Notes: generated by a model not told the origin, from the letters alone. Positions 40,376-51,213 are shown, counted from the first letter of the stretch. The stretch: DNA of 64,000 nucleotides from Nematostella vectensis (GCF_932526225.1 NC_064041.1:8244313-8308312); one strand, 5' to 3'. Made by a program: numbers and translations.

Positions 40376-40448
40376 GGGGGATTAGCGCAAATGGTAGAGC
40401 GCCCGCTTAGCATGCGGGAGGTACCGGGATCGATACCCGGATTCTCCA
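40376..40448 (+). tRNA. tRNA-Ala-AGC: tRNA-Ala(AGC), unit 46, D-arm variant
   Basis: T12G only. Confidence 0.92.
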
Positions 40449-40646
40449 GATTTTTTCGCTTGGTAAAGAGAAATCCATTTTTTAGGCAATTTCGACTAAG
40501 TTAGAGTGCAAATAATGCCTATTGGAATAATAAAAAGTGTTTTAGAATTTGATTTTCAACCACCTCAGAAGACAGGTCTTATCAATCAAATCGACACGGA
40601 TTTATTTTGTACTGTATCTGGAAATATTCTGCTGCTAAACAGGAAG

Positions 40647-40717
40647 GCACTGGTAGTTCAGTTGTAGAATTCTCGCCTGCCACGCGGGGGGCCCGGGTTC
40701 GATTCCAGGCCAGTGCA
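40647..40717 (+). tRNA. tRNA-Gly-GCC: tRNA-Gly(GCC), unit 47, diverged
   Basis: G9A, G17T, A43G and C61A (T-stem mismatch); A box weakened. Confidence 0.84.
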
Positions 40718-40881
40718 ATGTTAATTTTGTTTTTGGCTGGAAAACATCAAATGCAAATGTCAGTACCTATATTTTCTATTAAACTCCTGTGTTGTGTACT
40801 TAAATCGGTAAACTGCAAATTAAAAGCATATCTTTAACACAAGAAACAAAACCGATTTTCCTTCCAAAGGCTTCAATGGTT

Positions 40882-40953
40882 AGCAGAGTGGCGCAGTGGA
40901 AGCGTGCTGGGCCCATAACCCAGAGGTCAGAGGATCGAAACCTTGCTCTGCTA
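40882..40953 (+). tRNA. tRNA-iMet-CAT: Initiator tRNA-Met(CAT), unit 47
   Basis: C48A breaks the first T-stem pair. Confidence 0.88.
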
Positions 40954-41208
40954 GAGGTGCGTCATTTTTTTGGCGCTGATATCAAGAAGATAAACAAACA
41001 TTAGCAATTGTATTCGAGCCAAAAAAGATTGTGTTTGTACAAAATTTCAAAACTACTCGCGCAAAATTATAGAGACTCTCTTGCAAGCTAAAAACTTTGT
41101 TTGATTGTTTTCAATGTGTCTTTATGATTTTGCGTTTGTATTTAAATATCCTGGAAAACAGTTCAGAATCAGCCATTTGCAGCTTCATGTGGTTTAGTTC
41201 TGATTACT

Positions 41209-41280
41209 GGGGGATTAGCGCAAATGGTAGAGCGCCGCTTAGCATGCGGGAGGTACCGGGATCGATACCCGGATTCTCCA
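41209..41280 (+). tRNA. tRNA-Ala-AGC: tRNA-Ala(AGC), unit 47, one-base deletion
   Basis: Same missing C and T12G as unit 39, with the same TTATTAGG flank. Confidence 0.8.
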
Positions 41281-41479
41281 GATTTTTTCGCTTGGTAAAG
41301 AGAAATCCATTTTATTAGGCAATTTCGACTAAGTTAGAGTGCAAATAATGCCTATTGGAATAATAAAAAGCGTTTTAGAATTTGATTTTCAACCACCTCA
41401 GAAGACAGGTCTTATCAATAAAATCGACGCGAATTTATTTTGTACTGTATCTGGAAATATTCTGCTGCTAAACAGGAAG

Positions 41480-41550
41480 GCACTGGTGGTTCAGTGGTAG
41501 AATTCTCGCCTGCCACGCGGGAGGCCCTGGTTCGATTCCCGGCCAGTGCA
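41480..41550 (+). tRNA. tRNA-Gly-GCC: tRNA-Gly(GCC), unit 48
   Basis: G49T breaks the middle T-stem pair. Confidence 0.88.
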
Positions 41551-41714
41551 ATGTTAATTTTGTTTTTGGCTGGAAAACATCAAATGCAAATGTCAGTACC
41601 TATATTTTCTATTAAACTCCTGTGTTGTGTACTTAAATCGGTAAACTGTAGATTAAAAGCATAGCTTTAACACAAGAAACAAAACCGATTTTCCTTCCCA
41701 ATGCTTCTGTGGTC

Positions 41715-41786
41715 AGCAGAGTGGCGCAGTGGAAGCGTGCTGGGCCCATAACCCAGAGGTCCGAGGATCGAAACCTTGCTCTGCTA
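41715..41786 (+). tRNA. tRNA-iMet-CAT: Initiator tRNA-Met(CAT), unit 48
   Basis: Consensus sequence. Confidence 0.96.
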
Positions 41787-42042
41787 GAGGTGCGTCAATT
41801 TTTTGGCGCTGATATCAAGAAGAGAAACAAAACATTAGCAATTGTATTCGTGCCAATAAAGATTGTGTTTGTACAAAATTTCAAAACTACTCGCGCAAAA
41901 TTTTAGAGACTCTCTTGCAAGCTAAAAACTTTGTTTGATTGTTTTCAATGTGTCTTTATGATTTTGCGTTTGTATTTAAATATCCTGGAAAACAGTTCAG
42001 AATCAGCCATATGCAGCTTCATGTGGTTTAGTTCTGATTACT

Positions 42043-42115
42043 GGGGGATTAGCTCAAATGGTAGAGCGCCCGCTTAGCATGCGGGAGGTACCAGGATCGA
42101 TACCCGGATTCTCCA
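42043..42115 (+). tRNA. tRNA-Ala-AGC: tRNA-Ala(AGC), unit 48
   Basis: G51A makes a T-stem mismatch. Confidence 0.88.
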
Positions 42116-42313
42116 GAGTTTTTCGCTTGCTAAAGAGAAATCCATTTTTTAGGCAATTTCGACTAAGTTAGACTGTAAATAACGCCTATTTGAATAATAA
42201 AAAGCGTTTTAGAATTTGATTTTCAACCACCTCAGAAGACAGGTCTTATCAATCAAATCGACACGAATTTATTTTGTACTGTATCTGGAAATATTCTGCT
42301 GCTAAACAGGACG

Positions 42314-42384
42314 GCACTGGTGGTTCAGTGGTAGAATTCTCGCCTGCCACGCGGGAGGCCCGGGTTCGATCCCCGGCCAGTGCA
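42314..42384 (+). tRNA. tRNA-Gly-GCC: tRNA-Gly(GCC), unit 49
   Basis: T58C in the T loop; octamer downstream reads ATGCAATT. Confidence 0.94.
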
Positions 42385-42548
42385 ATGTTTATTTTGTTTT
42401 TGGCTGGAAAACATCAAATGCAATTGTCAGTACCTATATTTTCTATTAAACTCCTGTGTTGTGTACTTAAATCGGTAAACTGCAAATTAAAAGCATAGCT
42501 TTAACACAAGAAACAAAACCGATTTTCCTTCCAAAGGCTTCAATGGTT

Positions 42549-42620
42549 AGCAGAGTGGCGCAGTGGAAGCGTGCTGGGCCCATAACCCAGAGGTCCGAGG
42601 ATCGAAACCTTGCTCTGCTA
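42549..42620 (+). tRNA. tRNA-iMet-CAT: Initiator tRNA-Met(CAT), unit 49
   Basis: Consensus sequence. Confidence 0.96.
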
Positions 42621-42875
42621 GAGGTGCGTCATTTTTTTGGCGCTGATATCAAGAAGATAAACAAACATTAGCAATTGTATTCGAGCCAAAAAAGATTGTG
42701 TTTGTACAAAATTTCAAAACTACTCGCGCAAAATTATAGAGACTCTCTTGCAAGCAAAAAACTTTGTTTGATTGTTTTCAATGTGTCTTTATGATTTTGC
42801 GTTTGTATTTAAAAATCCTGGAAAACAGTTCAGAATCAGCCATTTGCAGCTTCATGTGGTTTAGTTCTGATTACT

Positions 42876-42947
42876 GGGGGATTAGCGCAAATGGTAGAGC
42901 GCCGCTTAGCATGCGGGAGGTACCGGGATCGATACCCGGATTCTCCA
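42876..42947 (+). tRNA. tRNA-Ala-AGC: tRNA-Ala(AGC), unit 49, one-base deletion
   Basis: Same missing C, T12G and TTATTAGG flank as units 39 and 47. Confidence 0.8.
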
Positions 42948-43146
42948 GATTTTTTCGCTTGGTAAAGAGAAATCCATTTTATTAGGCAATTTCGACTAAG
43001 TTAGAGTGCAAATAATGCCTATTGGAATAATAAAAAGCGTTTTAGAATTTGATTTTCAACCACCTCAGAAGACAGGTCTTATCAATCAAATCGACACGAA
43101 TTTATTTTGTACTGTATCTGGAAATATTCTGCTGCTAAACAGGAAG

Positions 43147-43217
43147 GCACTGGTGGTTCAGCGGTAGAATTCTCGCCTGCCACGCGGGAGGCCCGGGTTC
43201 GATTCCCGGCCAGTGCA
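43147..43217 (+). tRNA. tRNA-Gly-GCC: tRNA-Gly(GCC), unit 50
   Basis: T16C in the D loop only. Confidence 0.94.
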
Positions 43218-43381
43218 ATGTTAATTTTGTTTTTGGCTGGAAAACATCAAATGCAAATGTCAGTACCTATATTTTCTATTAAACTCCTGTGTTGTGTACT
43301 TAAATCGGTAAACTGCAAATTAAAAGCACAGCTTTAACACAAGAAACAAAACCGATTTTCCTTCCAAAGGCTTCAATGGTT

Positions 43382-43453
43382 AGCAGAGTGGCGCAGTGGA
43401 AGCGTGCTGGGCCCATAACCCAGAGGTCCGAGGATCGAAACCTTGCCTTGCTA
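43382..43453 (+). tRNA. tRNA-iMet-CAT: Initiator tRNA-Met(CAT), unit 50
   Basis: T66C and C67T in the acceptor, as in unit 40. Confidence 0.88.
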
Positions 43454-43708
43454 GAGGTGCGTCATTTTTTTGGCGCTGATATCAAGAAGATAAACAAACA
43501 TTAGCAATTGTATTCGAGCCAAAAAAGATTGTGTTTGTACAAAATTTCAAAACTACTCGCGCAAAATTATAGAGACTCTCTTGCAAGCTAAAAACTTTGT
43601 TTGATTGTTTTCAATGTGTCTTTATGATTTTGCGTTTGTATTTAAATATTCTGGAAAACAGTTCAGAATCAGCCATATGCAGCTTCATGTGGTTTAGTTC
43701 TGATTACT

Positions 43709-43781
43709 GGGGGATTAGCTCAAATGGTAGAGCGCCCGCTTAGCATGAGCGAGGTACCGGGATCGATACCCGGATTCTCCA
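43709..43781 (+). tRNA. tRNA-Ala-AGC: tRNA-Ala(AGC), unit 50, damaged
   Basis: C40A and G42C break two anticodon-stem pairs. Confidence 0.8.
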
Positions 43782-43979
43782 GAGTTTTTCTCTTGTTAAA
43801 GAGAAATCCATTTTTTAGGCAATTTCGACTAAGTTAGACTGTACATAACGCCTATTGGAATAATAAAAAGCGTTTTAGAATTTCATTTTCAACCACCTCA
43901 GAAGACAGGTCTTATCAATCAAATCGACACGAATTTATTTTTTAATGTATCTGGAAATATTCTGCTGCTAAACAGGAAG

Positions 43980-44050
43980 GCTCTGGTGGTTCAGTGGTAG
44001 AATTTTCGCCTGCCACGCTAGAGGCCCGGGTTCGATTCCCGGCCAGTGCA
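43980..44050 (+). tRNA. tRNA-Gly-GCC: tRNA-Gly(GCC), unit 51, two-mismatch class
   Basis: A3T and G40T plus C26T and G41A; the anticodon stem is badly weakened. Confidence 0.8.
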
Positions 44051-44214
44051 ATGTTTATTTTGTTTTTGGCTGGAAAACATCAAATGCAAATGTCAGTACC
44101 TATATTTTCTATTAAACTCCTGTGTTGTGTACTTAAATCGGTAAACTGTAGATTAAAAGCATAGCTTTAACACAAGAAACAAAACCGAATTTCCTCCCCA
44201 ATGCTTCTGTGGTC

Positions 44215-44286
44215 AGCAGAGTGGCGCAGTGGAAGCGTGCTGGGCCCATAACCCAGAGGTCCGAGGATCGAAACCTTGCTCTGCTA
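44215..44286 (+). tRNA. tRNA-iMet-CAT: Initiator tRNA-Met(CAT), unit 51
   Basis: Consensus gene; T8 terminator. Confidence 0.96.
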
Positions 44287-44541
44287 GAGGTGCGTCTTTT
44301 TTTTGGCGCTGATATCAAGAAGATAAACAAACATTAGCAATTGTATTCGAGCCAAAAAAGATTGTGTTTGTACAAAATTTCAAAACTACTCGCGCAAAAT
44401 TATAGAGACTCTCTTGCAAGCTAAAAACTTTGTTTGATTGTTTTCAATGTGTCTTTATGATTTTGCGTTTGTATTTAAATATCCTGGAAAACAGTTCAGA
44501 ATCAGCCATATGAAGCTTCATGTGGTTTAGTTCTAATTACT

Positions 44542-44614
44542 GGGGGATTAGCTCAAATGGTAGAGCGACCGCTTAGCATGCGGGAGGTATCGGGATCGAT
44601 ACCCGGATTCTCCA
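44542..44614 (+). tRNA. tRNA-Ala-AGC: tRNA-Ala(AGC), unit 51
   Basis: C27A breaks the first anticodon-stem pair; C49T is a wobble. Confidence 0.87.
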
Positions 44615-44813
44615 GATTTTTTTCGCTTGGTAAAGAAAAATCCATTTTTTAGGCAATTTCGACTAAGTTAGAGTGCAAATAATGCCTATTGGAATAATAA
44701 AAAGCGTTTTAGAATTTGATTTTAAACCACCTCAGAAGACAGGTCTTATCATTCAAATCGACACGAATTTATTTTGTACTGTATCTGGAAATATTCTGCT
44801 GCTAAACAGGACG

Positions 44814-44884
44814 GCACTGGTGGTTCAGTGGTAGAATTCTCGCCTGCCACGCGGGAGGCCCGGGTTCGATTCCCGGCCAGTGCA
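44814..44884 (+). tRNA. tRNA-Gly-GCC: tRNA-Gly(GCC), unit 52
   Basis: Consensus sequence. Confidence 0.96.
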
Positions 44885-45048
44885 ATGTTTATTTTGTTTT
44901 TGGCTGGAAAACATCAAATGCAAATGTCAGTACCTATATTTTCTATTAAACTCCTGTGTTGTGTACTTAAATCGGTAAACTGTAGATTAAATGCATAGCT
45001 TTAACACAAGAAACAAAACCGAATTTCCTCCCCAATGCTTCTGTGGTC

Positions 45049-45120
45049 AGCAGAGTGGCGCAGTGGAAGCGTGCTGGGCCCATAACACAGAGGTCCGAGG
45101 ATCGAAACCTTTCTCTGCTA
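45049..45120 (+). tRNA. tRNA-iMet-CAT: Initiator tRNA-Met(CAT), unit 52, diverged
   Basis: C39A breaks one initiator G:C pair and G64T the outer T-stem pair. Confidence 0.84.
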
Positions 45121-45376
45121 GAGGTGCGTCAATTTTTTGGCGCTGATATCAAGAAGAGAAACAAAACATTAGCAATTGTATTCGTGCCAAAAAAGATTGT
45201 GTTTGTACAAAATTTCAAAACTACTCGCGCAAAATTTTAGAGACTCTCTTGCAAGCTAAAAACTTTGTTTGATTGTTTTCAATGTGTCTTTATGATTTTG
45301 CGTTTGTATTTAAATATCCTGGAAAACAGTTCAGAATCAGCCATATGCAGCTTCATGTGGTTTAGTTCTGATTACT

Positions 45377-45449
45377 GGGGGATTAGCTCAAATGGTAGAG
45401 CGCCCGCTTAGCATGCGGGAGGTACCGGGATCGATACCCGGATTCTCCA
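45377..45449 (+). tRNA. tRNA-Ala-AGC: tRNA-Ala(AGC), unit 52
   Basis: Consensus sequence. Confidence 0.96.
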
Positions 45450-45647
45450 GAGTTTTTCGCTTGCTAAAGAGAAATCCATTTTTTAGGCAATTTCGACTAA
45501 GTTAGACTGTAAATAACGCCTATTTGAATAATAAAAACCGTTTTAGAATTTGATTTTCAACCACCTCAGAAGACAGGTCTTATCAATCAAATCGACACGA
45601 ATTTATTTTATACTGTATCTGGAAATATTCTGCTGCTAAACAGGAAG

Positions 45648-45718
45648 GCTCTGGTGGTTCAGTGGTAGAATTCTCGCCTGCCACGCTGGAGGCCCGGGTT
45701 CGATCCCCGGCCAGTGCA
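45648..45718 (+). tRNA. tRNA-Gly-GCC: tRNA-Gly(GCC), unit 53, two-mismatch class
   Basis: A3T, G40T and T58C. Confidence 0.85.
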
Positions 45719-45882
45719 ATGTTTATTTTGTTTTTGGCTGGAAAACATCAAATGCAAATGTCAGTACCTATATTTTCTATTAAACTCCTGTGTTGTGTAC
45801 TTAAATCGGTAAATTGTAGATTAAAAGCATAGCTTTAACACAAGAAACAAAACCGAATTTCCTCCCCAATGCTTCTGTGGTC

Positions 45883-45954
45883 AGCAGAGTGGCGCAGTGG
45901 AAGCGTGCTGGGCCCATAACCCAGAGGTCCGAGGATCGAAACCTTGCTCTGCTA
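45883..45954 (+). tRNA. tRNA-iMet-CAT: Initiator tRNA-Met(CAT), unit 53
   Basis: Consensus gene; T8 terminator. Confidence 0.96.
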
Positions 45955-46209
45955 GAGGTGCGTCTTTTTTTTGGCGCTGATATCAAGAAGATAAACAAAC
46001 ATTAGCAATTGTATTCGAGCCAAAAAAGATTGTGTTTGTACAAAATTTCAAAACTACTCGCGCAAAATTATAGAGACTCTCTTGCAAGCTAAAAACTTTG
46101 TTTGATTGTTTTCAATGTGTCTTTATGATTTTGCGTTTGTATTTAAATATCCTGGAAAACAGTTCAGAATCAGCCATATGCAGCTTCATGTGGTTTAGTT
46201 CTAATTACT

Positions 46210-46282
46210 GGGGGATTAGCTCAAATGGTAGAGCGACCGCTTAGCATGCGGGAGGTATCGGGATCGATACCCGGATTCTCCA
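46210..46282 (+). tRNA. tRNA-Ala-AGC: tRNA-Ala(AGC), unit 53
   Basis: C27A and C49T, as in unit 51. Confidence 0.87.
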
Positions 46283-46481
46283 GATTTTTTTCGCTTGGTA
46301 AAGAGAAATCCATTTTTTAGGCAATTTCGACTAAGTTAGAGTGCAAATAATGCCTATTGGAATAATAAAAAGCGTTTTAGAATTTGATTTTCAACCACCT
46401 CAGAAGACAGGTCTTATCATTCAAATCGACACGAATTTATTTTGTACTGTATCTGGAAATATTCTGCTGCTAAACAGGACG

Positions 46482-46552
46482 GCACTGGTGGTTCAGTGGT
46501 AGAATTCTCGCCTGCCACGCGGGAGGCCCGGGTTCGATTCCCGGCCAGTGCA
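46482..46552 (+). tRNA. tRNA-Gly-GCC: tRNA-Gly(GCC), unit 54
   Basis: Consensus sequence. Confidence 0.96.
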
Positions 46553-46716
46553 ATGTTTATTTTGTTTTTGGCTGGAAAACATCAAATGCAAATGTCAGTA
46601 CCTATATTTTCTATTAAACTCCTGTGTTGTGTACTTAAATCGGTAAACAGTAGATTAAATGCATAGCTTTAACACAAGAAACAAAACCGAATTTCCTCCC
46701 CAATGCTTCTGTGGTC

Positions 46717-46788
46717 AGCAGAGTGGCGCAGTGGAAGCGTGCTGGGCCCATAACCCAGAGGTCCGAGGATCGAAACCTTTCTCTGCTA
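46717..46788 (+). tRNA. tRNA-iMet-CAT: Initiator tRNA-Met(CAT), unit 54
   Basis: G64T breaks the outer T-stem pair. Confidence 0.88.
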
Positions 46789-47044
46789 GAGGTGCGTCAA
46801 TTTTTTGGCGCTGATATCAAGAAGAGAAACAAAACATTAGCAATTGTATTCGTGCCAATAAAGATTGTGTTTGTACAAAATTTCAAAACTACTCGCGCAA
46901 AATTTTAGAGACTCTCTTGCAAGCTAAAAACTTTGTTTGATTGTTTTCAATGTGTCTTTATGATTTTGCGTTTGTATTTAAATATCCTGGAAAACAGTTC
47001 AGAATCAGCCATATGCAGCTTCATGTGGTTTAGTTCTGATTACT

Positions 47045-47117
47045 GGGGGATTAGCTCAAATGGTAGAGCGCCCGCTTAGCATGCGGGAGGTACCGGGATC
47101 GATACCCGGATTCTCCA
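47045..47117 (+). tRNA. tRNA-Ala-AGC: tRNA-Ala(AGC), unit 54
   Basis: Consensus sequence. Confidence 0.96.
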
Positions 47118-47315
47118 GAGTTTTTCGCTTGCTAAAGAGAAATCCATTTTTTAGGCAATTTCGACTAAGTTAGACTGTAAACAACGCCTATTTGAATAAT
47201 AAAAACCGTTTTAGAATTTGATTTTCAACCACCTCAGAAGACTTGTCTTATCAATCAAATCGACACGAATTTATTTTATACTGTATCTGGAAATATTCTG
47301 CTGCTAAACAGGAAG

Positions 47316-47386
47316 GCTCTGGTGGTTCAGTGGTAGAATTCTCGCCTGCCACGCTGGAGGCCCGGGTTCGATCCCCGGCCAGTGCA
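47316..47386 (+). tRNA. tRNA-Gly-GCC: tRNA-Gly(GCC), unit 55, two-mismatch class
   Basis: A3T, G40T and T58C. Confidence 0.85.
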
Positions 47387-47550
47387 ATGTTTATTTTGTT
47401 TTTGGCTGGAAAACATCAAATGCAAATGTCAGTACCTATATTTTCTATTAAACTCCTGTGTTGTGTACTTAAATCGGTAAATTGTAGATTAAAAGCATAG
47501 CTTTAACACAAGAAACAAAACCGAATTTCCTCCCCAATGCTTCTGTGGTC

Positions 47551-47622
47551 AGCAGAGTGGCGCAGTGGAAGCGTGCTGGGCCCATAACTCAGAGGTCCGA
47601 GGATCGAAACCTTGCTCTGCTA
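47551..47622 (+). tRNA. tRNA-iMet-CAT: Initiator tRNA-Met(CAT), unit 55
   Basis: C39T turns a G:C anticodon-stem pair into G:U. Confidence 0.92.
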
Positions 47623-47877
47623 GAGGTGCGTCAATTTTTTGGCGCTGATATCAAGAAGATAAACAAACATCAGCAATTGTATTCGAGCCAAAAAAGATTG
47701 TGTTAGTACAAAATTTCAAAACTACTCGCGCAAAATTATAGAGACTCTCTTGCAAGCTAAAAACTTTGTTTGATTGTTTTCAATGTGTCTTTATGATTTT
47801 GCGTTTGTATTTAAATATCCTGGAAAACAGTTCAGAATCAGCCATATGCAGCTTCATGTGGTTTAGTTCTGATTACT

Positions 47878-47950
47878 GGGGGATTAGCTCAAATGGTAGA
47901 GCGCCCGCTTAGCATGCGGGAGGTACCGGGATCGATACCCGGATTCTCCA
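47878..47950 (+). tRNA. tRNA-Ala-AGC: tRNA-Ala(AGC), unit 55
   Basis: Consensus sequence. Confidence 0.96.
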
Positions 47951-48149
47951 GATTTTTTTCGCTTGGTAAAGAGAAATCCATTTTTTAGGCAATTTCGACT
48001 AGGTTAGAGTGCAAATAATGCCTATTGGAATAATAAAAAGCGTTTTAGAATTTGATTTTCAACCACCTCAGAAGACAGGTCTTATCAATCAAATCGACAC
48101 GAATTTATTTTGTACTGTATCTGGAAATATTCTGCTGCTAAACAGGACG

Positions 48150-48220
48150 GCACTGGTGGTTCAGTGGTAGAATTCTCGCCTGCCACGCGGGAGGCCCGGG
48201 TTCGATTCCCGGCCAGTGCA
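48150..48220 (+). tRNA. tRNA-Gly-GCC: tRNA-Gly(GCC), unit 56
   Basis: Consensus; all three genes of this unit match the reference. Confidence 0.96.
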
Positions 48221-48384
48221 ATGTTTATTTTGTTTTTGGCTGGAAAACATCAAATGCAAATGTCAGTACCTATATTTTCTATTAAACTCCTGTGTTGTGT
48301 ACTTAAATCGGTAAACTGTAGATTAAAAGCATAGCTTTAACACAAGAAACAAAACCGAATTTCCTCCCCAATGCTTCTGTGGTC

Positions 48385-48456
48385 AGCAGAGTGGCGCAGT
48401 GGAAGCGTGCTGGGCCCATAACCCAGAGGTCCGAGGATCGAAACCTTGCTCTGCTA
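48385..48456 (+). tRNA. tRNA-iMet-CAT: Initiator tRNA-Met(CAT), unit 56
   Basis: Consensus sequence. Confidence 0.96.
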
Positions 48457-48712
48457 GAGGTGCGTCAATTTTTTGGCGCTGATATCAAGAAGAGAAACAA
48501 AACATTAGCAATTGTATTCGAGCCAATAAAGATTGTGTTTGTACAAAATTTCAAAACTACTCGCGCAAAATTATAGAGACTCTCTTGCAAGCTAAAAACT
48601 TTGTTTGATTGTTTTCAATGTGTCTTTATGATTTTGCGTTTGTATTTAAATATCCTGGAAAACAGTTCAGAATCAGCCATATGCAGCTTCATGTGGTTTA
48701 GTTCTGATTACT

Positions 48713-48785
48713 GGGGGATTAGCTCAAATGGTAGAGCGCCCGCTTAGCATGCGGGAGGTACCGGGATCGATACCCGGATTCTCCA
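48713..48785 (+). tRNA. tRNA-Ala-AGC: tRNA-Ala(AGC), unit 56
   Basis: Consensus sequence. Confidence 0.96.
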
Positions 48786-48983
48786 GAGTTTTTCGCTTGC
48801 TAAAGAGAAATCCATTTTTTAGGCAATTTCGACTAAGTTAGACTGTAAATAACGCCTATTTGAATAATAAAAACCGTTTTAGAATTTGATTTTCAACCAC
48901 CTCAGAAGACAGGTCTTATCAATCAAATCGACACGAATTTATTTTATACTGTATCTGGAAATATTCTGCTGCTAAACAGGAAG

Positions 48984-49054
48984 GCTCTGGTGGTTCAGTG
49001 GTAGAATTCTCGCCTGCCACGCTGGAGGCCCGGGTTCGATCCCCGGCCAGTGCA
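48984..49054 (+). tRNA. tRNA-Gly-GCC: tRNA-Gly(GCC), unit 57, two-mismatch class
   Basis: A3T, G40T and T58C. Confidence 0.85.
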
Positions 49055-49218
49055 ATGTTTATTTTGTTTTTGGCTGGAAAACATCAAATGCAAATGTCAG
49101 TACCTATATTTTCTATTAAACTCCTGTGTTGTGTACTTAAATCGGTAAATTGTAGATTAAAAGCATAGCTTTAACACAAGAAACAAAACCGAATTTCCTC
49201 CCCAATGCTTCTGTGGTC

Positions 49219-49290
49219 AGCAGAGTGGCGCAGTGGAAGCGTGCTGGGCCCATAACCCAGAGGTCCGAGGATCGAAACCTTGCTCTGCTA
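49219..49290 (+). tRNA. tRNA-iMet-CAT: Initiator tRNA-Met(CAT), unit 57
   Basis: Consensus sequence. Confidence 0.96.
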
Positions 49291-49545
49291 GAGGTGCGTC
49301 ATTTTTTTGGCGCTGATATCAAGAAGATAAACAAACATCAGCAATTGTATTCGAGCCAAAAAAGATTGTGTTAGTACAAAATTTCAAAACTACTCGCGCA
49401 AAATTATAGAGACTCTCTTGCAAGCTAAAAACTTTGTTTGATTGTTTTCAATGTGTCTTTATGATTTTGCGTTTGTATTTAAATATCCTGGAAAACAGTT
49501 CAGAATCAGCCATATGCAGCTTCATGTGGTTTAGTTCTGATTACT

Positions 49546-49618
49546 GGGGGATTAGCTCAAATGGTAGAGCGCCCGCTTAGCATGCGGGAGGTACCGGGAT
49601 CGATACCCGGATTCTCCA
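49546..49618 (+). tRNA. tRNA-Ala-AGC: tRNA-Ala(AGC), unit 57
   Basis: Consensus sequence. Confidence 0.96.
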
Positions 49619-49817
49619 GATTTTTTTCGCTTGGTAAAGAGAAATCCATTTTTTAGGCAATTTCGACTAAGTTAGAGTGCAAATAATGCCTATTGGAATA
49701 ATAAAAAGCGTTTTAGAATTTGATTTTCAACCACCTCAGAAGACAGGTCTTATCAATCAAATCGACACGAATTTATTTTGTACTGTATCTGGAAATATTC
49801 TGCTGCTAAACAGGACG

Positions 49818-49888
49818 GCACTGGTGGTTCAGTGGTAGAATTCTCGCCTGCCACGCGGGAGGCCCGGGTTCGATTCCCGGCCAGTGCA
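49818..49888 (+). tRNA. tRNA-Gly-GCC: tRNA-Gly(GCC), unit 58
   Basis: Consensus; all three genes of this unit match the reference. Confidence 0.96.
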
Positions 49889-50052
49889 ATGTTTATTTTG
49901 TTTTTGGCTGGAAAACATCAAATGCAAATGTCAGTACCTATATTTTCTATTAAACTCCTGTGTTGTGTACTTAAATCGGTAAACTGTAGATTAAAATCAT
50001 AGCTTTAACACAAGAAACAAAACCGAATTTCCTCCCCAATGCTTCTGTGGTC

Positions 50053-50124
50053 AGCAGAGTGGCGCAGTGGAAGCGTGCTGGGCCCATAACCCAGAGGTCC
50101 GAGGATCGAAACCTTGCTCTGCTA
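50053..50124 (+). tRNA. tRNA-iMet-CAT: Initiator tRNA-Met(CAT), unit 58
   Basis: Consensus sequence. Confidence 0.96.
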
Positions 50125-50380
50125 GAGGTGCGTCAATTTTTTGGCGCTGATATCAAGAAGAGAAACAAAACATTAGCAATTGTATTCGAGCCAATAAAGA
50201 TTGTGTTTGTACAAAATTTCAAAACTACTCGCGCAAAATTATAGAGACTCTCTTGCAAGCTAAAAACTTTGTTTGATTGTTTTCAATGTGTCTTTATGAT
50301 TTTGCGTTTGTATTTAAATATCCTGGAAAACAGTTCAGAATCAGCCATATGCAGCTTCATGTGGTTTAGTTCTGATTACT

Positions 50381-50453
50381 GGGGGATTAGCTCAAATGGT
50401 AGAGCGCCCGCTTAGCATGCGGGAGGTACCGGGATCGATACCCGGATTCTCCA
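50381..50453 (+). tRNA. tRNA-Ala-AGC: tRNA-Ala(AGC), unit 58
   Basis: Consensus sequence. Confidence 0.96.
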
Positions 50454-50652
50454 GAGTTTTTCGCTTGCTAAAGTGAAATCCATTTTTTAGGCAATTTCGA
50501 CTAAGTTAGACTGTAAATAACGCCTATTGGAATAATAAAAAGCGTTTTAGAATTTGATTTTCAACCACCTCAGAAGACAGGTCTTATCAATCAAATCGGC
50601 ACGAATTTATTTTTTTACTGTATCTGGAAATATTCTGCTGCTAAACAGGAAG

Positions 50653-50723
50653 GCTCTGGTGGTTCAGTGGTAGAATTCTCGCCTGCCACGCTGGAGGCCC
50701 GGGTTCGATTCCCGGCCAGTGCA
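50653..50723 (+). tRNA. tRNA-Gly-GCC: tRNA-Gly(GCC), unit 59, two-mismatch class
   Basis: A3T and G40T. Confidence 0.85.
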
Positions 50724-50887
50724 ATGTTTATTTTGTTTTTGGCTGGAAAACATCAAATGCAAATGTCAGTACCTATATTTTCTATGAAACTCCTGTGTTG
50801 TGTACCTAAATCAGTAAACTGCAAATTAAAACCATAGCTTTAACACAAGAAACAAAACCTAATTTCCTCCCCAAGTCTTCAATCGTT

Positions 50888-50959
50888 AGCAGAGTGGCGC
50901 AGTGGAAGCGTGCTGGGCCCATAACCCAGAGGTCCGAGGATCAAAACCTTGCTCTGCTA
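50888..50959 (+). tRNA. tRNA-iMet-CAT: Initiator tRNA-Met(CAT), unit 59
   Basis: G56A in the T loop and B box. Confidence 0.9.
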
Positions 50960-51213
50960 GAGGTGCGTCATTTTTTTGTCGCTGATATCAAAAAGAGAAA
51001 CAAAACATTAGCAATTGTATTCGAGCCAATAAAGATTGTGTTTGTACAAAATTTGAAAACTACTCGCGCAAAATTGTAGACTCTCTTGCAAGCTAAATAC
51101 TTTGTTTGATTGTTTTCAATGTGTCTTTATGATTTTGCGTTTGTAGTTAAATATCCTGGAAAACAGTTCAGAATCAGCCATATGCAGCTTCATGTGGTTT
51201 AGTTCTGATTACT

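Larger units (their letters stand above)
45648..50652 (+). repeat. Three tandem dimers of about 1,668 bp (units 53-54, 55-56, 57-58)
   Basis: Odd units carry the two-mismatch Gly class and a TTTGAATAAT spacer marker; even units carry consensus Gly with a GGAC flank. The pair recurs at 45648, 47316 and 48984, and units 51-52 and 59 look like earlier and later parts of the same pattern. Confidence 0.88.
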
